From NCBI RefSeq assembly GCF_946886895.1, contig NZ_CAMPJO010000007.1, positions 62,001 to 126,000 of the forward strand: a stretch of 64,000 bases of DNA, given 5' to 3'. This DNA is from an uncultured Marinobacter sp. Lineage in GTDB: Bacteria > Pseudomonadota > Gammaproteobacteria > Pseudomonadales > Oleiphilaceae. Both the position numbers and the translations under genes were made by a program. The notes under the pieces are model-generated. The model did no database searches. It saw nothing but the letters and a program-made list of their open reading frames with translations, and had not been told where the DNA came from. Each line of letters starts with the position of its first letter. The stretch's first letter is position 1. Positions 35,083-43,443 of this stretch are shown here, piece after piece.

Positions 35083-35681
35083 CAGTCACTTACCTCATCA
35101 GTCGTGCCAACACGGCGGCTTTTGATCACGCCAAGGGCCTCAAGGGAGTCGCAGATCGCCAGGTCAATCAGCCGGATAAAAAAGAGAAAGTACCCCAGGA
35201 AAAACATGGTGTGCCCCGGCCACTTGGGCAGTTCCAGCAATCCGAAGAAATATGCCCCGGACTCGAACGCATCCGTCATGGACAGGTATGCGGCATAAGT
35301 AATGGGCGCAACGGCAACCAGACCAACCAGTGCGGTTAACACATTCAGGATCTGCTGAACCCTGGGGCCAAGCCTGTGAGTAAAGATTTCAACGGAAATA
35401 AATCCACGATCAGCAGCGACAAACGCCAGAGGCAGGATCAGGGAGCCAATCATCATCTCGCCAACGATCACCACCTCATCCGGGATGCCTGAGGAAGAGA
35501 AAGTACGAAGCAGGACACCTGTGGTAATGACGGCACAAAGACCAAGAATACAAACGACACCTACCAGCAGAAATGCGTTTTCCAGCCAGGCAAGAGAACC
35601 TCTTGCACAGCCCAGCGCTTTCCGGGGAACAGAAGATTGGTCGTGAGTTGGCATTCGTGCAGTACGCTCAGTGACGACCAT
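35082..35681 (-). CDS. TRAP transporter small permease DctQ
   Basis: 199-residue DctQ protein with four helices and a hydrophilic N-terminal tail of about 30 residues. 'VVCILGLCAVITTGVLLRTF' is helix 1 and 'AADRGFISVEIFTHRLGPRVQ' is the conserved cytoplasmic loop. ATG 35681 has GGAGGT five bases ahead. A 140-bp spacer with hairpins separates it from the upstream DctP gene. Confidence 0.87.
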   Translation of the reverse strand: MVVTERTARMPTHDQSSVPRKALGCARGSLAWLENAFLLVGVVCILGLCAVITTGVLLRTFSSSGIPDEVVIVGEMMIGSLILPLAFVAADRGFISVEIFTHRLGPRVQQILNVLTALVGLVAVAPITYAAYLSMTDAFESGAYFFGLLELPKWPGHTMFFLGYFLFFIRLIDLAICDSLEALGVIKSRRVGTTDEVSD

Positions 35682-35735
35682 GTACACCTCCGATGGGAAT
35701 CTGCCCACACCCGGGACAAAACCGGCTAATGAGTG

Positions 35736-35792
35736 GGCTATTGTTGTTATCCGCTGAAGTTAAGCGGCTGAATTCCCGCCGGCAGGGAGACC
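35736..35792 (-). other. Stem-loops between the DctP and DctQ genes
   Basis: Two dyads: CCGCT-N7-AGCGG at 35751-35767 and an imperfect TTCC...CCGG / CCGG...GGAA structure at about 35772-35802. Neither has a U-run. They resemble intercistronic hairpins that stabilise the message of an abundant binding protein relative to its permease. Confidence 0.35.
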
Positions 35793-35821
35793 GGACGGCA
35801 GGAACTCAACAAACGCCGGGG

Positions 35822-36898
35822 TCAGCCCTTTTGCCAGGGGTAGCCCTGCTCATCGAGCCTGTTCTGGTACTTCTCCAGCAACGCCTTATATTCATCCCAG
35901 ATGGCCTTGCCATTGAATCCGGCTTTATTCATGTCCTGAATCCAGGCCTGAATATACTTATCTGATTGCTCAAAAAGTCTGGCCCGTTCCTCATCGGACC
36001 ACTCGATCACCTCAACCTTGTTTCCCAGCTCCCCAGTCGGCAGCTTTTCGATGACTTCCTGATTCTCGGCAATCACTGTCCGGGCATAGAAATCAATCAT
36101 GTCCGACCCTACCTGCCGGATCATTTTCTGCTCTTCCCCGGACAGTTCATCCCATGTCCACTTATTCATGACCATCGCAAAACCGGCAATCTGTCCCCAG
36201 TTCATTAGCGCGACACTGCTGGTAACCTCCGGGGTCTTGAACGCCCGCATGGCATACAGATACCCCCCCGAACAACTCACCAGCCCCGTGTCCAGAGCCT
36301 GATAAACTTCGGAGTATGTGAAATTCACCAGATTGGCGCCGACTTCATCCAGAATTTTCGCGTAGATCGCTGATGCCCGGACCCGCTTACCGACGAAATC
36401 CTCCAGAGTTTCCAGGCGTACATCGCCTGTGCATTCGAACTGCATCGGCGTGGTTGTGTAGTTTGTGATATAGACGACGTTGTTTTCTGCAAATGCCCGG
36501 CTCAGTTGCTCGTTGGTGGTCATCAGCTCATACATCGCCCGCATGCCCACCCAGGGGTCCGACTCAGGCACCGGAATATCACCAACGCTTAATGCCCGCA
36601 ATTTTTGCGGAGCATACGCGGCTAGCACGGTGCCCATATCAGCCGTGCCAGAGGACACCCCGTCCAGAATGGCACTGTATTTCAGCAAGGCGCCGCCCCA
36701 GTGAATGTCCAGCACCATCTCGCCGTTGGACTGCGCTTTCAGTTGATCCGCGAAAAATTGCAATGCTTCGGCCCGGGCACCGCGGTTGGGCGACGCCTCG
36801 GCGTAACGAAACGCCATTTCCGCTGCAGCCTGGCCAATCGTCGCCACGGTAAGAAAAGAACCCAGTGCGAGAGATTTCAGCATCTTGTTCGTAACCAT
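35822..36898 (-). CDS. TRAP transporter substrate-binding protein DctP, second tandem copy
   Basis: 358-residue receptor with a signal peptide ending near residue 26 (QAAA). Mature 'FRYAEASPNRGARAEALQFFAD' starts near 29; 'DIHWGGALLKYSAILDGV', 'DPWVGMRAMYEL' and 'QALDTGLVSCSGGYLYAMRAFK' follow. It is a close paralogue of the next gene (37004-38071): DIHWGGALLK, SDPWVGMRAMY and the terminal GYPW are identical. ATG 36898 with AGAGGG upstream; the longer frame is not used. Two receptors for one permease suggest widened or tuned ligand range. Confidence 0.9.
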   Translation of the reverse strand: MVTNKMLKSLALGSFLTVATIGQAAAEMAFRYAEASPNRGARAEALQFFADQLKAQSNGEMVLDIHWGGALLKYSAILDGVSSGTADMGTVLAAYAPQKLRALSVGDIPVPESDPWVGMRAMYELMTTNEQLSRAFAENNVVYITNYTTTPMQFECTGDVRLETLEDFVGKRVRASAIYAKILDEVGANLVNFTYSEVYQALDTGLVSCSGGYLYAMRAFKTPEVTSSVALMNWGQIAGFAMVMNKWTWDELSGEEQKMIRQVGSDMIDFYARTVIAENQEVIEKLPTGELGNKVEVIEWSDEERARLFEQSDKYIQAWIQDMNKAGFNGKAIWDEYKALLEKYQNRLDEQGYPWQKG

Positions 36899-37003
36899 TC
36901 TATGTACCCTCTTGCCTTCATGGGCATCAAAACCCAATCGTTATCCCCATGCACCCGCCCGCATCTCGTACCCGGACGGAAGCAGCACTCCATTCAAAAT
37001 CGA

Positions 37004-38071
37004 TCAGTCCTTCCAGGGATATCCATTTTCCTGGAGCTCGCCCTGATAGTGCTTCAGCAACTCAATATAACGGGACCAGATCCGCTCTCCGGAAAGCCCC
37101 ATTGCATTCGCATCGGCAATCCAGCTATCCCGATATTTCAGCGTTGCATCCAGGATTTTCTGCCGCTCGCTTTCAGCCATACGGGTTACCGGTACGGCTT
37201 TTCCAAACCCACCGCTATTGAGCATTGCCTCAACATCGTCAGCCTCTTCTATGATCTGATGGGCAAACTGGTCAATCATGTTGGAACCCGCTTTCAGCAG
37301 GATTGCCCGCTGCTCCCCGTCCAGATCGGACCAGGTGTATTGGTTCATCACAATGGCAAAGCCAAGTAATTGTCCCCAGTCAACACGGGTAACGGTTTCG
37401 ACCACCTCGTAGGTTTTGTAGGCGCGCATGGTGTAGAAGTAACTGCCCAGACAATCCAGCAAACCACTATCAAGTCCTTGATATACTTCGCCAAACGTCA
37501 TGTTGACAGTATTGGCTCCCAGGTCCGCCAATACATTATTGTAGGTGCCAGTAGCGCGGATGCGCTTGCCCTGGATGTCGTCAACCGTGAGGATCTGGTT
37601 GCCTTCCGTACACTCAAACTGAACGCCAGAGGTACTGAAATTGCTCAGATAGACCAGCGACTTGTCGGCAAGGGATTGCTTCAGTTCCGCTTCGGAGGTC
37701 ATCAGGTCGTACATGGCTCGCATGCCAACCCAGGGGTCGGAGTATTCAAGAGGAATATCGCCTATTCCCAGAGCCTTTAGCTCCTGAGGCTCGTACGATG
37801 ACAACACGGTTCCGAGGTCAGCACTGCCGGCCGAAACGCCCTCCATGACACCGCTCCATTTCAACAGTGCCCCGCCCCAGTGAATATCAATGTTGATATT
37901 ACCGGCGGAGAGTCTTTTCACTTCATCGGCAAAAAACTGGACCGCGGCCGCACGAGTTCCGCGATTGGGACCGCCCTCGGCATAGCGTAACGTTACGTCT
38001 GCGGAGACTTGAGAGGCGCAGGTGATCGCGAGAACCGACGCCACGATAAGCGACTTGACTGTAGATCTCAT
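37004..38071 (-). CDS. TRAP transporter substrate-binding protein DctP, first tandem copy
   Basis: 355 residues with a signal peptide ending near residue 24 (VSA). Mature 'LRYAEGGPNRGTRAAAVQFFAD' region, 'DIHWGGALLKWSGVMEGV', 'GQLLGFAIVMNQYTW' and 'GYPWKD' parallel the downstream DctP, roughly half the residues being identical by eye. ATG 38071 preceded by GGGA. First DctP of the unit; 105 bp separate the two copies. Carries a conserved Cys pair region (FECTEG, LLDCLG) shared with its paralogue. Confidence 0.9.
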   Translation of the reverse strand: MRSTVKSLIVASVLAITCASQVSADVTLRYAEGGPNRGTRAAAVQFFADEVKRLSAGNINIDIHWGGALLKWSGVMEGVSAGSADLGTVLSSYEPQELKALGIGDIPLEYSDPWVGMRAMYDLMTSEAELKQSLADKSLVYLSNFSTSGVQFECTEGNQILTVDDIQGKRIRATGTYNNVLADLGANTVNMTFGEVYQGLDSGLLDCLGSYFYTMRAYKTYEVVETVTRVDWGQLLGFAIVMNQYTWSDLDGEQRAILLKAGSNMIDQFAHQIIEEADDVEAMLNSGGFGKAVPVTRMAESERQKILDATLKYRDSWIADANAMGLSGERIWSRYIELLKHYQGELQENGYPWKD

Positions 38072-38180
38072 TACGTTGCTTCCCTGTTGGGGTATTGTTT
38101 TTTTTGAGTGTGACGACAGCAAGCTGCCGACCACAGCCCCAAACTAGCACCGGAAAGCAATATCAACAACGACCTATATT

Positions 38181-38195
38181 ATATAGAATCTATAT
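38181..38195. promoter_or_regulatory. Perfect palindrome upstream of the DctP gene
   Basis: ATATAGA-A-TCTATAT, a 15-bp perfect inverted repeat 110 bp before the first DctP start and 23 bp after the thioesterase stop. The AT-rich symmetric form is like GntR- or MarR-type operators; no such regulator is encoded next to it. Confidence 0.4.
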
Positions 38196-38217
38196 CCCAA
38201 AGGCATACCTATAGCCA

Positions 38218-38658
38218 TCATTCAGCCGGCACCCCTTCTTCCTTTTCACCACCCAGCACATAACGAAGAACGCCCTGGCCTGTTGCCACAAGCCCGTCAT
38301 CCGAGCTGATCCTGGCCTCTACAAAAAACATCTTTCGACCACGACTGACCAGATCGGCCTCCACCCTCAAACGCCCCTCTTTCACGGGACTGATAAAATG
38401 CGTATTCATGGACACCGTGATACAGCGCCGAACATTCCCGGGCACTGAACAGTACGTCCCGCTCAGTCCCGCAGCACTGTCCAGCAGAGACATGAAAACC
38501 CCACCGTGGACAAAACCATTCCGATTGAGATGTTTTTCATTCATATCCACGTGGAGTACGGCCTTATTGGGCGCCCATTCTGTTACCGTAAAACCAAGTG
38601 CTTCACGGAATCCGCTCATGTTGCCCGTTTCAAACTCCAGATTCTGGTTTTTGTTCAT
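38218..38658 (-). CDS. PaaI-type hotdog thioesterase
   Basis: 146-residue single-hotdog acyl-CoA thioesterase. 'NGFVHGGVFMSLLDSAAG' (about 47-64) supplies HGG and the catalytic Asp60. 'SMNTHFISPVKEG' and 'GRKMFFVEARI' are family strands. Hydrolyses acyl-CoA to free acid and CoA, releasing CoA from dead-end thioesters. Leftward, 146 bp ahead of the first DctP; may share its transcription unit or be separate because of the palindrome between them. Confidence 0.88.
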   Translation of the reverse strand: MNKNQNLEFETGNMSGFREALGFTVTEWAPNKAVLHVDMNEKHLNRNGFVHGGVFMSLLDSAAGLSGTYCSVPGNVRRCITVSMNTHFISPVKEGRLRVEADLVSRGRKMFFVEARISSDDGLVATGQGVLRYVLGGEKEEGVPAE

Positions 38659-39036
38659 AGTCGCAGTACACCTGATCAGTCAACGTCGTTTTGAAGGCTA
38701 AGTAGTTCATTCTTTTATATACATTTGTGAATTTTGATCGTGGTTTAGAATAGCAAACTAACCATCAGCCTACCCCGCTTCAGACCGAAACCGTATCGGC
38801 GGAAAGTAGAGTGCTGGCACCGGCCAAAGCGCACGGTCCCCGTAAAACCGATGCAATTCAAAAACCTGCCTTTCGTCATCAAACACCCTTTCTAACCTCT
38901 ACATTTTATCTATATGCCACATGCCAATTTGATATGAGGCCCTAGTGCAATCCATGCATATCCTGAGGGGACCACGGGGTCAGTCAGGGGTATGGCTGAG
39001 CCCTTCCAGCAACCGATGTCGGAAACAGGAATACCA
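38659..39036. promoter_or_regulatory. Divergent intergenic region without a visible gene
   Basis: 378 bp between the leftward thioesterase and the rightward crotonase. Base composition is AT-rich near 38700-38760 and 38890-38950, as expected for two promoters. A short dyad CCGA-N7-TCGG lies near 38784-38798. I found no open frame with coding character, no tRNA and no obvious pseudogene in either strand. An ATG at 38992 could extend the crotonase, but the purine-rich site abuts it too closely. Confidence 0.4.
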
Positions 39037-39816
39037 ATGGCGGACTTACTCAATGAAACAGCAAACGATGTTCTGATCATCACCCTGAATCGCCCTGACA
39101 AACTGAACGCGCTTAGCCCTGCCATGCGTGAAGGGCTGATCGAATTGCTTCAGGAGCAGGCAGACAATCTGTCCTGCCGGGCCATTCTGATACGTGGCAA
39201 CGGCCGGGGCTTCTGCACGGGGGCCGATGTACAGCCGGAGCAAATTCTCCAGCGTCGTGAGCGTATCGGTGAAGAGGTAGAGGCCGGGATTAACCGGATT
39301 GTTCGTTTGATCACCCACCTCCCGGTACCGGTGATTGCCGCAGTAAACGGGCCGGCGGCGGGCGCCGGCGTCAGCCTCGCCCTGGCATCCGACCTGATGG
39401 TGACTAACCGGGATGCACGTTTCCACCTGTCATTCGCCCGGATCGGAGCCGTCATGGACGGTGGCAGCTCCTGGTTTCTGACTCGCACCATTGGCGCCCG
39501 GCGCACCGCTTCCCTTGCGCTCACCGGGGGCCACTTCAACGCTGAACAGGCCCTGGCCTGGGGGCTGGCCCGCGAGGTGGTGGACAATGATGACTTGTGG
39601 AACACCGCCATGACCCTTGCTGAAGAACTGGCCTCCGGCCCGACCACGGCACTTGGCCTGATCAAACGCGAAATAACGCAGGCGCAGACACAGGATCTGG
39701 GCGGCGCACTCAGCTTTGAGGCCCGGTGTCAGCAGACCGCGTTCAACACCGGGGACTTTGCCGAAGGCATCAGTGCGCACCACCGGAAACGAAAGCCGGC
39801 ATTCCAGGGTTATTGA
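39037..39816 (+). CDS. PaaG-like enoyl-CoA isomerase/hydratase (crotonase family)
   Basis: 259 residues. Crotonase blocks: 'LITLNRPDKLNALSPAM' near the N-terminus, 'RGNGRGFCTGADV' near 60, 'VNGPAAGAGVSLALASD' near 105-121 and 'FARIGAVMDGGSSWFL' near 132-147. Both hydratase glutamates are replaced; the Asp in MDGGSSWF is the acid/base seen in PaaG-type isomerases. Start ATG 39037 has AGGA six bases upstream; ATGs at 38992 and 39016 have no spaced site. Convergent with the CoA ligase, stops eight bases apart, and faces the long branched-chain operon whose hydration is probably done by hydratase 2. Confidence 0.86.
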   Translation: MADLLNETANDVLIITLNRPDKLNALSPAMREGLIELLQEQADNLSCRAILIRGNGRGFCTGADVQPEQILQRRERIGEEVEAGINRIVRLITHLPVPVIAAVNGPAAGAGVSLALASDLMVTNRDARFHLSFARIGAVMDGGSSWFLTRTIGARRTASLALTGGHFNAEQALAWGLAREVVDNDDLWNTAMTLAEELASGPTTALGLIKREITQAQTQDLGGALSFEARCQQTAFNTGDFAEGISAHHRKRKPAFQGY

Positions 39817-39824
39817 TCGTCGGC

Positions 39825-41378
39825 CTAGATTTTCCGACCGGCCTGCTGCCAGTATTTGTCGCGCAGGCGGCGCTTGAAGATCTTGCCGGAGTCCTCCCGT
39901 GGCAGGTCGGACCCGATTTCGATGGTCTTGGGCACCTTGAAGCCGGCCAGATGCTGGCGGAGATAGACCTGGACATCGTCCACGCAAACACCCTCCGCGT
40001 TCTCCACCTCAACCACGGCCATGACCGACTCCCCGAATTCTTCATCGGGAACCCCGAAGACGGCGCAGTCCTTGATGCCGGGGTAGTTGTGCAGTACCGA
40101 TTCAATCTCGGCCGGATAGATATTCACACCGCCGGAGATCACCATATCCTTGACCCGGTCGGCAATAAACAGGAAGCCATCCTCGTCCATATACCCCATG
40201 TCACCGGAGGTGATGAAACCATCCCGGTCAATTTCGGCGCGGGCTTCGGGTTTGCCGTGGTAGCTGAAGTCCAGCAACGGGAAACGGGAGTAGATTTCTC
40301 CCACGGTATTGGGTGGCAGGCAATGGTCGTTTTCATCCAGTATGCGCACTTCCGCCTCCGGGACCGTTTTACCCACACTGCCGGGTTTTGCGAGGGCCTG
40401 CTCGGAATTACAGGCAACGACCGCACTGGATTCGGTAGAGCCATAGAACTCATTGATCACCGGCCCGAACCACTCGATCATCTTGCGCTTCACATCCGCC
40501 GGACAGGGCGCGGCTGCGTGGATGATGAATTCCAGGGAGGACAGGTCATACCGGCTGCGCGCCGCCTCAGACAGTTTCAGCATGCGAATAAACATGATGG
40601 GCACCATAATGCCCGCCGTCAGCTTGTACTCCTCGATCAAACGCAACACGTCCTCGGCATCAAAGCGGGGCACAATCACTAACAGGTCACTGATCTTCGA
40701 TGCCTGCATGCTGTAACCGTTCGGGGCGCTGTGATAGAGCGGGCCGGGAACCATGCATCGGGCTCCTGGCGCGCATCCATAAACCCGTGATCGGAAGTCG
40801 CGCATCTGTGCCGCGCCTTCCTGATCCAGGGTAACACGGCGCACGCCTTTGGGATGTCCGGTTGTGCCGGAGGTATACAACATGGATGAAGGCCCAGCTT
40901 CCGCCGGCTCCGCGATGGATTCCTCGGCATCCAGCCAGCTCTGCCAGTCGGTCTCTCCTTCCGGTACAGTGCACATCTCCTGTTCCAGACCAAACACCGC
41001 CCGGATGTCTTGCGGGGTTTCCACCACCAGACACCGGACACCATCAGGGATGGCATGATGAATCCGGCGCCACAGGTCGGCGTGGATGACGATCACTTTG
41101 GCACCGCAATCCCTGAGGATATATTCCAGCTCTTCCCCGGCCAGGTGCCAGTTGATGGGAACCCCGTAGGCGCCGACGTAGTTGGCCGCATGGTTGGCCG
41201 TCAGGAAGGGAATATCATTGCGCATGAATATGCCCACACAATCGCCTGGCTGCACGCCCATACGCCTGAAACCATTGGCTGCCTGACGGATATTGCGCTG
41301 AAACTGTTCATGAGTCAGGTGCCTGCTGCCACAGACAATACCTTTGAACGACGCCTTATCGATTGTTGTATTTGTCAC
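39825..41378 (-). CDS. Acyl-CoA synthetase (AMP-binding)
   Basis: 517-residue AMP-forming ligase. P-loop YTSGTTGHPKGV at about 168-179, EFYGSTESS near 320, 'GFITSGDMGYMDEDGFLFIADRVKDMV' near 393-419, 'SGGVNIYPAEIE' and A10 lysine in SGKIFKRRL. Start is GTG with AGGAG seven bases upstream. Size and motifs resemble bile-acid/branched-chain ligases rather than FadD. Last gene of the ten-gene operon; it would activate the branched acid before racemisation and beta-oxidation. Confidence 0.9.
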   Translation of the reverse strand: MTNTTIDKASFKGIVCGSRHLTHEQFQRNIRQAANGFRRMGVQPGDCVGIFMRNDIPFLTANHAANYVGAYGVPINWHLAGEELEYILRDCGAKVIVIHADLWRRIHHAIPDGVRCLVVETPQDIRAVFGLEQEMCTVPEGETDWQSWLDAEESIAEPAEAGPSSMLYTSGTTGHPKGVRRVTLDQEGAAQMRDFRSRVYGCAPGARCMVPGPLYHSAPNGYSMQASKISDLLVIVPRFDAEDVLRLIEEYKLTAGIMVPIMFIRMLKLSEAARSRYDLSSLEFIIHAAAPCPADVKRKMIEWFGPVINEFYGSTESSAVVACNSEQALAKPGSVGKTVPEAEVRILDENDHCLPPNTVGEIYSRFPLLDFSYHGKPEARAEIDRDGFITSGDMGYMDEDGFLFIADRVKDMVISGGVNIYPAEIESVLHNYPGIKDCAVFGVPDEEFGESVMAVVEVENAEGVCVDDVQVYLRQHLAGFKVPKTIEIGSDLPREDSGKIFKRRLRDKYWQQAGRKI

Positions 41379-41418
41379 TGCGTGTCTCCTGTGAACTTCC
41401 TCACGCCCCTAAACGGGC

Positions 41419-42213
41419 TCAACGCCCGGTAAACTTCGGGGGTCTCTTTTCGTTGAACGCCCTGACCCCTTCAATCCAGTCTTCTGCCATGACACTGTCA
41501 CCAAAGGTTTCTGCCTCCGACTGCAGTTGTTCTTCCAGGGAGTTGTCCGAAGACTCAAGGATGAGTTTTTTGATGTTGCCGTACGCCCGGGTCGGTCCCT
41601 TTGCCAGGCGCTCGGCCAGGGTACGGGTTTCGGCCTGCAGCTCGTCGCTGGCAACCACCCGGTTGATCAGCCCCATGTCCAGAGCCTGACCGGCGGTAAA
41701 CCGGTCCCCCAGCAGGGCAATTTCCATGGCTTTTTTGGTGCCGACCAAGCGCGGCAGGTGATAGGAAGCGCCGCCATCCGGACTGCTGGCGATGTGGGCG
41801 TAGGCGAGGGTAAAGAACGCATCCTCGGCGGCCACCACCAGGTCACAGCACAACGCGATGCTGACACCGGCGCCCGCTGCCGCCCCGCGAACGCTGGCAA
41901 TGATGGGTTTGCGTAAGCGCCGCATGGTGTACATGATCGCATTCAGCCCGTGAATGCGATTCACAAAGGTCAGTCGCCGCTGCTGCGGCGTGAGTTCGGT
42001 GAAATCCTTGAACGATTTCACATCACCGCCGGCCAGAAAGTGCTCCCCCGCTCCCCGGAGAACGACGCAGCGCACACTGTCATCCACTTCCAGAGCCTGA
42101 AGGGTTTCCAGCAGCTGTTGCCGCATCTGAATCGAAAGCGCATTCCGGGCTTCCGGACGATTCATCGTCAGATAGGCAACGTTGTTTTCCACTTCATAAA
42201 GCAATTCAGTCAT
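41419..42213 (-). CDS. PaaG-like enoyl-CoA isomerase/hydratase (crotonase family)
   Basis: 264-residue crotonase. 'YLTMNRPEARNALSIQM' near 12-28, 'LRGAGEHFLAGGDVKSF', 'VRGAAAGAGVSIALCCD' near 99-115 and 'YAHIASSPDGGASYHLPRLVG' from about 128. The Asp in SPDGGAS replaces the hydratase glutamates, as in PaaG isomerases. ATG 42213 with GGAGG ten bases ahead; the longer frame overlaps the racemase gene. A delta3-delta2-enoyl-CoA isomerase role would let unsaturated or branched chains enter the cycle. Confidence 0.86.
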   Translation of the reverse strand: MTELLYEVENNVAYLTMNRPEARNALSIQMRQQLLETLQALEVDDSVRCVVLRGAGEHFLAGGDVKSFKDFTELTPQQRRLTFVNRIHGLNAIMYTMRRLRKPIIASVRGAAAGAGVSIALCCDLVVAAEDAFFTLAYAHIASSPDGGASYHLPRLVGTKKAMEIALLGDRFTAGQALDMGLINRVVASDELQAETRTLAERLAKGPTRAYGNIKKLILESSDNSLEEQLQSEAETFGDSVMAEDWIEGVRAFNEKRPPKFTGR

Positions 42214-42256
42214 TTTGTTGTATCCTCCGGAACAGACCGTGCCATCCTGCAGCCCC

Positions 42257-43387
42257 TTACCCACATACGGATTGCGCCCGCATCTCGTCGATCTGCCCGG
42301 CGCTGAATCCCGCTTCGGCGAGCACGGCATCGGTATCGGCACCGTAAGGCCGCGCCTCGTGGCGGACAGACGGCTCCGTGCGGCTGAACCTGGGTGCCGG
42401 CGCCGGCTGTTTGATGCCGCCTACCTCCACGTAGGTCTGTCGCGCCAGGTTGTGGGGATGATTCTGGGCTTCCTTCAGGTCCAGAACCGGTGCGAAGCAG
42501 ATATCGGTGCCTTCCATCAACTCACACCACTCATCCCTGGTTCTCTTCAGGAACACCTCCGCCATGGCCTGCTTGAGTTCAGGCCAGCGCGAGCGGTCCA
42601 TCTGATCTGCAAACTCCTCACGTGGCAGCTCTGCCACCTCAAGCAGCTGACTGTAGAACTGGGGTTCGATCGAGCCTATGGAAATGTACTTGCCATCCCG
42701 GGTTTCGTAGGTGTCGTAGAAATGGGCGCCGCCATCGAGCCGATTGGTGCCCCGTTCCAGGGAGTGGCGCCCCATCTCATAGGCGCTATTGAACATTGAC
42801 ATCAGTACGGCGGAGCCATCGGTCATGGCCGCGTCAATCACCTGCCCCTTACCGGAGGTTCTGACCTCCAGCAAACCCGATACAATCCCCAGTGCCAGGA
42901 ACATGCCACCCCCGCCAAAGTCACCCACCAGGTTGAGGGGCGGTACCGGTTTCTCTCCCGGACGCCCCATGGCATGCAGGGCTCCGGTGAGTGAGATGTA
43001 GTTGATATCATGCCCGGCGGCGTGCGCCATCGGACCATACTGTCCCCATCCGGTCATTCGGCCGTAAATCAGCTTCGGGTTACGCTCCAGGCACTGCTCT
43101 GGCTCGATACCCAGTTTCTCGGCCACTCCGGGCCGGAACCCCTCAAACAACGCATCGGCACTTTCCACCAGTTTCAGCAACGCTTCGACGCCAGCCTCGC
43201 TCTTGAGGTTGAGGGAAATGGATCGTTTGCCCCGACGACTGCAATCCAGGGCAGGCTTTTCGGCTTGTGTGCCAATACGCTCGACGCTGATGACTTCGGC
43301 CCCCAGATCCGCCAATACCATGCCGCAGAATGGCCCTGGGCCGATGCCGGCCAATTCAATAATACGGACGCCGTGTAACGGTCCCAT
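42257..43387 (-). CDS. Alpha-methylacyl-CoA racemase
   Basis: 376-residue CaiB-fold racemase that interconverts (2R)- and (2S)-methylacyl-CoA. N-terminal 'IIELAGIGPGPFCGMVLADLGA' begins at residue 9. The catalytic residues fall at the same numbers as in Mycobacterium tuberculosis MCR: His126 in GHDINYI, Asp156 in VGDFGGGG and Glu241 in SIGSIEPQF. GGGAGG precedes the ATG. The enzyme is needed because branched acyl-CoA dehydrogenases accept only the 2S form. Its place among hydratase 2, (3R)-dehydrogenase and SCP2-type thiolase genes gives the operon its branched-chain character. Confidence 0.93.
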   Translation of the reverse strand: MGPLHGVRIIELAGIGPGPFCGMVLADLGAEVISVERIGTQAEKPALDCSRRGKRSISLNLKSEAGVEALLKLVESADALFEGFRPGVAEKLGIEPEQCLERNPKLIYGRMTGWGQYGPMAHAAGHDINYISLTGALHAMGRPGEKPVPPLNLVGDFGGGGMFLALGIVSGLLEVRTSGKGQVIDAAMTDGSAVLMSMFNSAYEMGRHSLERGTNRLDGGAHFYDTYETRDGKYISIGSIEPQFYSQLLEVAELPREEFADQMDRSRWPELKQAMAEVFLKRTRDEWCELMEGTDICFAPVLDLKEAQNHPHNLARQTYVEVGGIKQPAPAPRFSRTEPSVRHEARPYGADTDAVLAEAGFSAGQIDEMRAQSVCG

Positions 43388-43443
43388 GCAATGCCTCCCA
43401 CGCTATCAGCGGCCGTTCTGCCGGCTGATCGTTATTATTATGT

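Noticed and set aside
39726..40682. 318-codon plus-strand frame running from the crotonase into the ligase
   Set aside because: Crosses two convergent real genes in non-coding frames.
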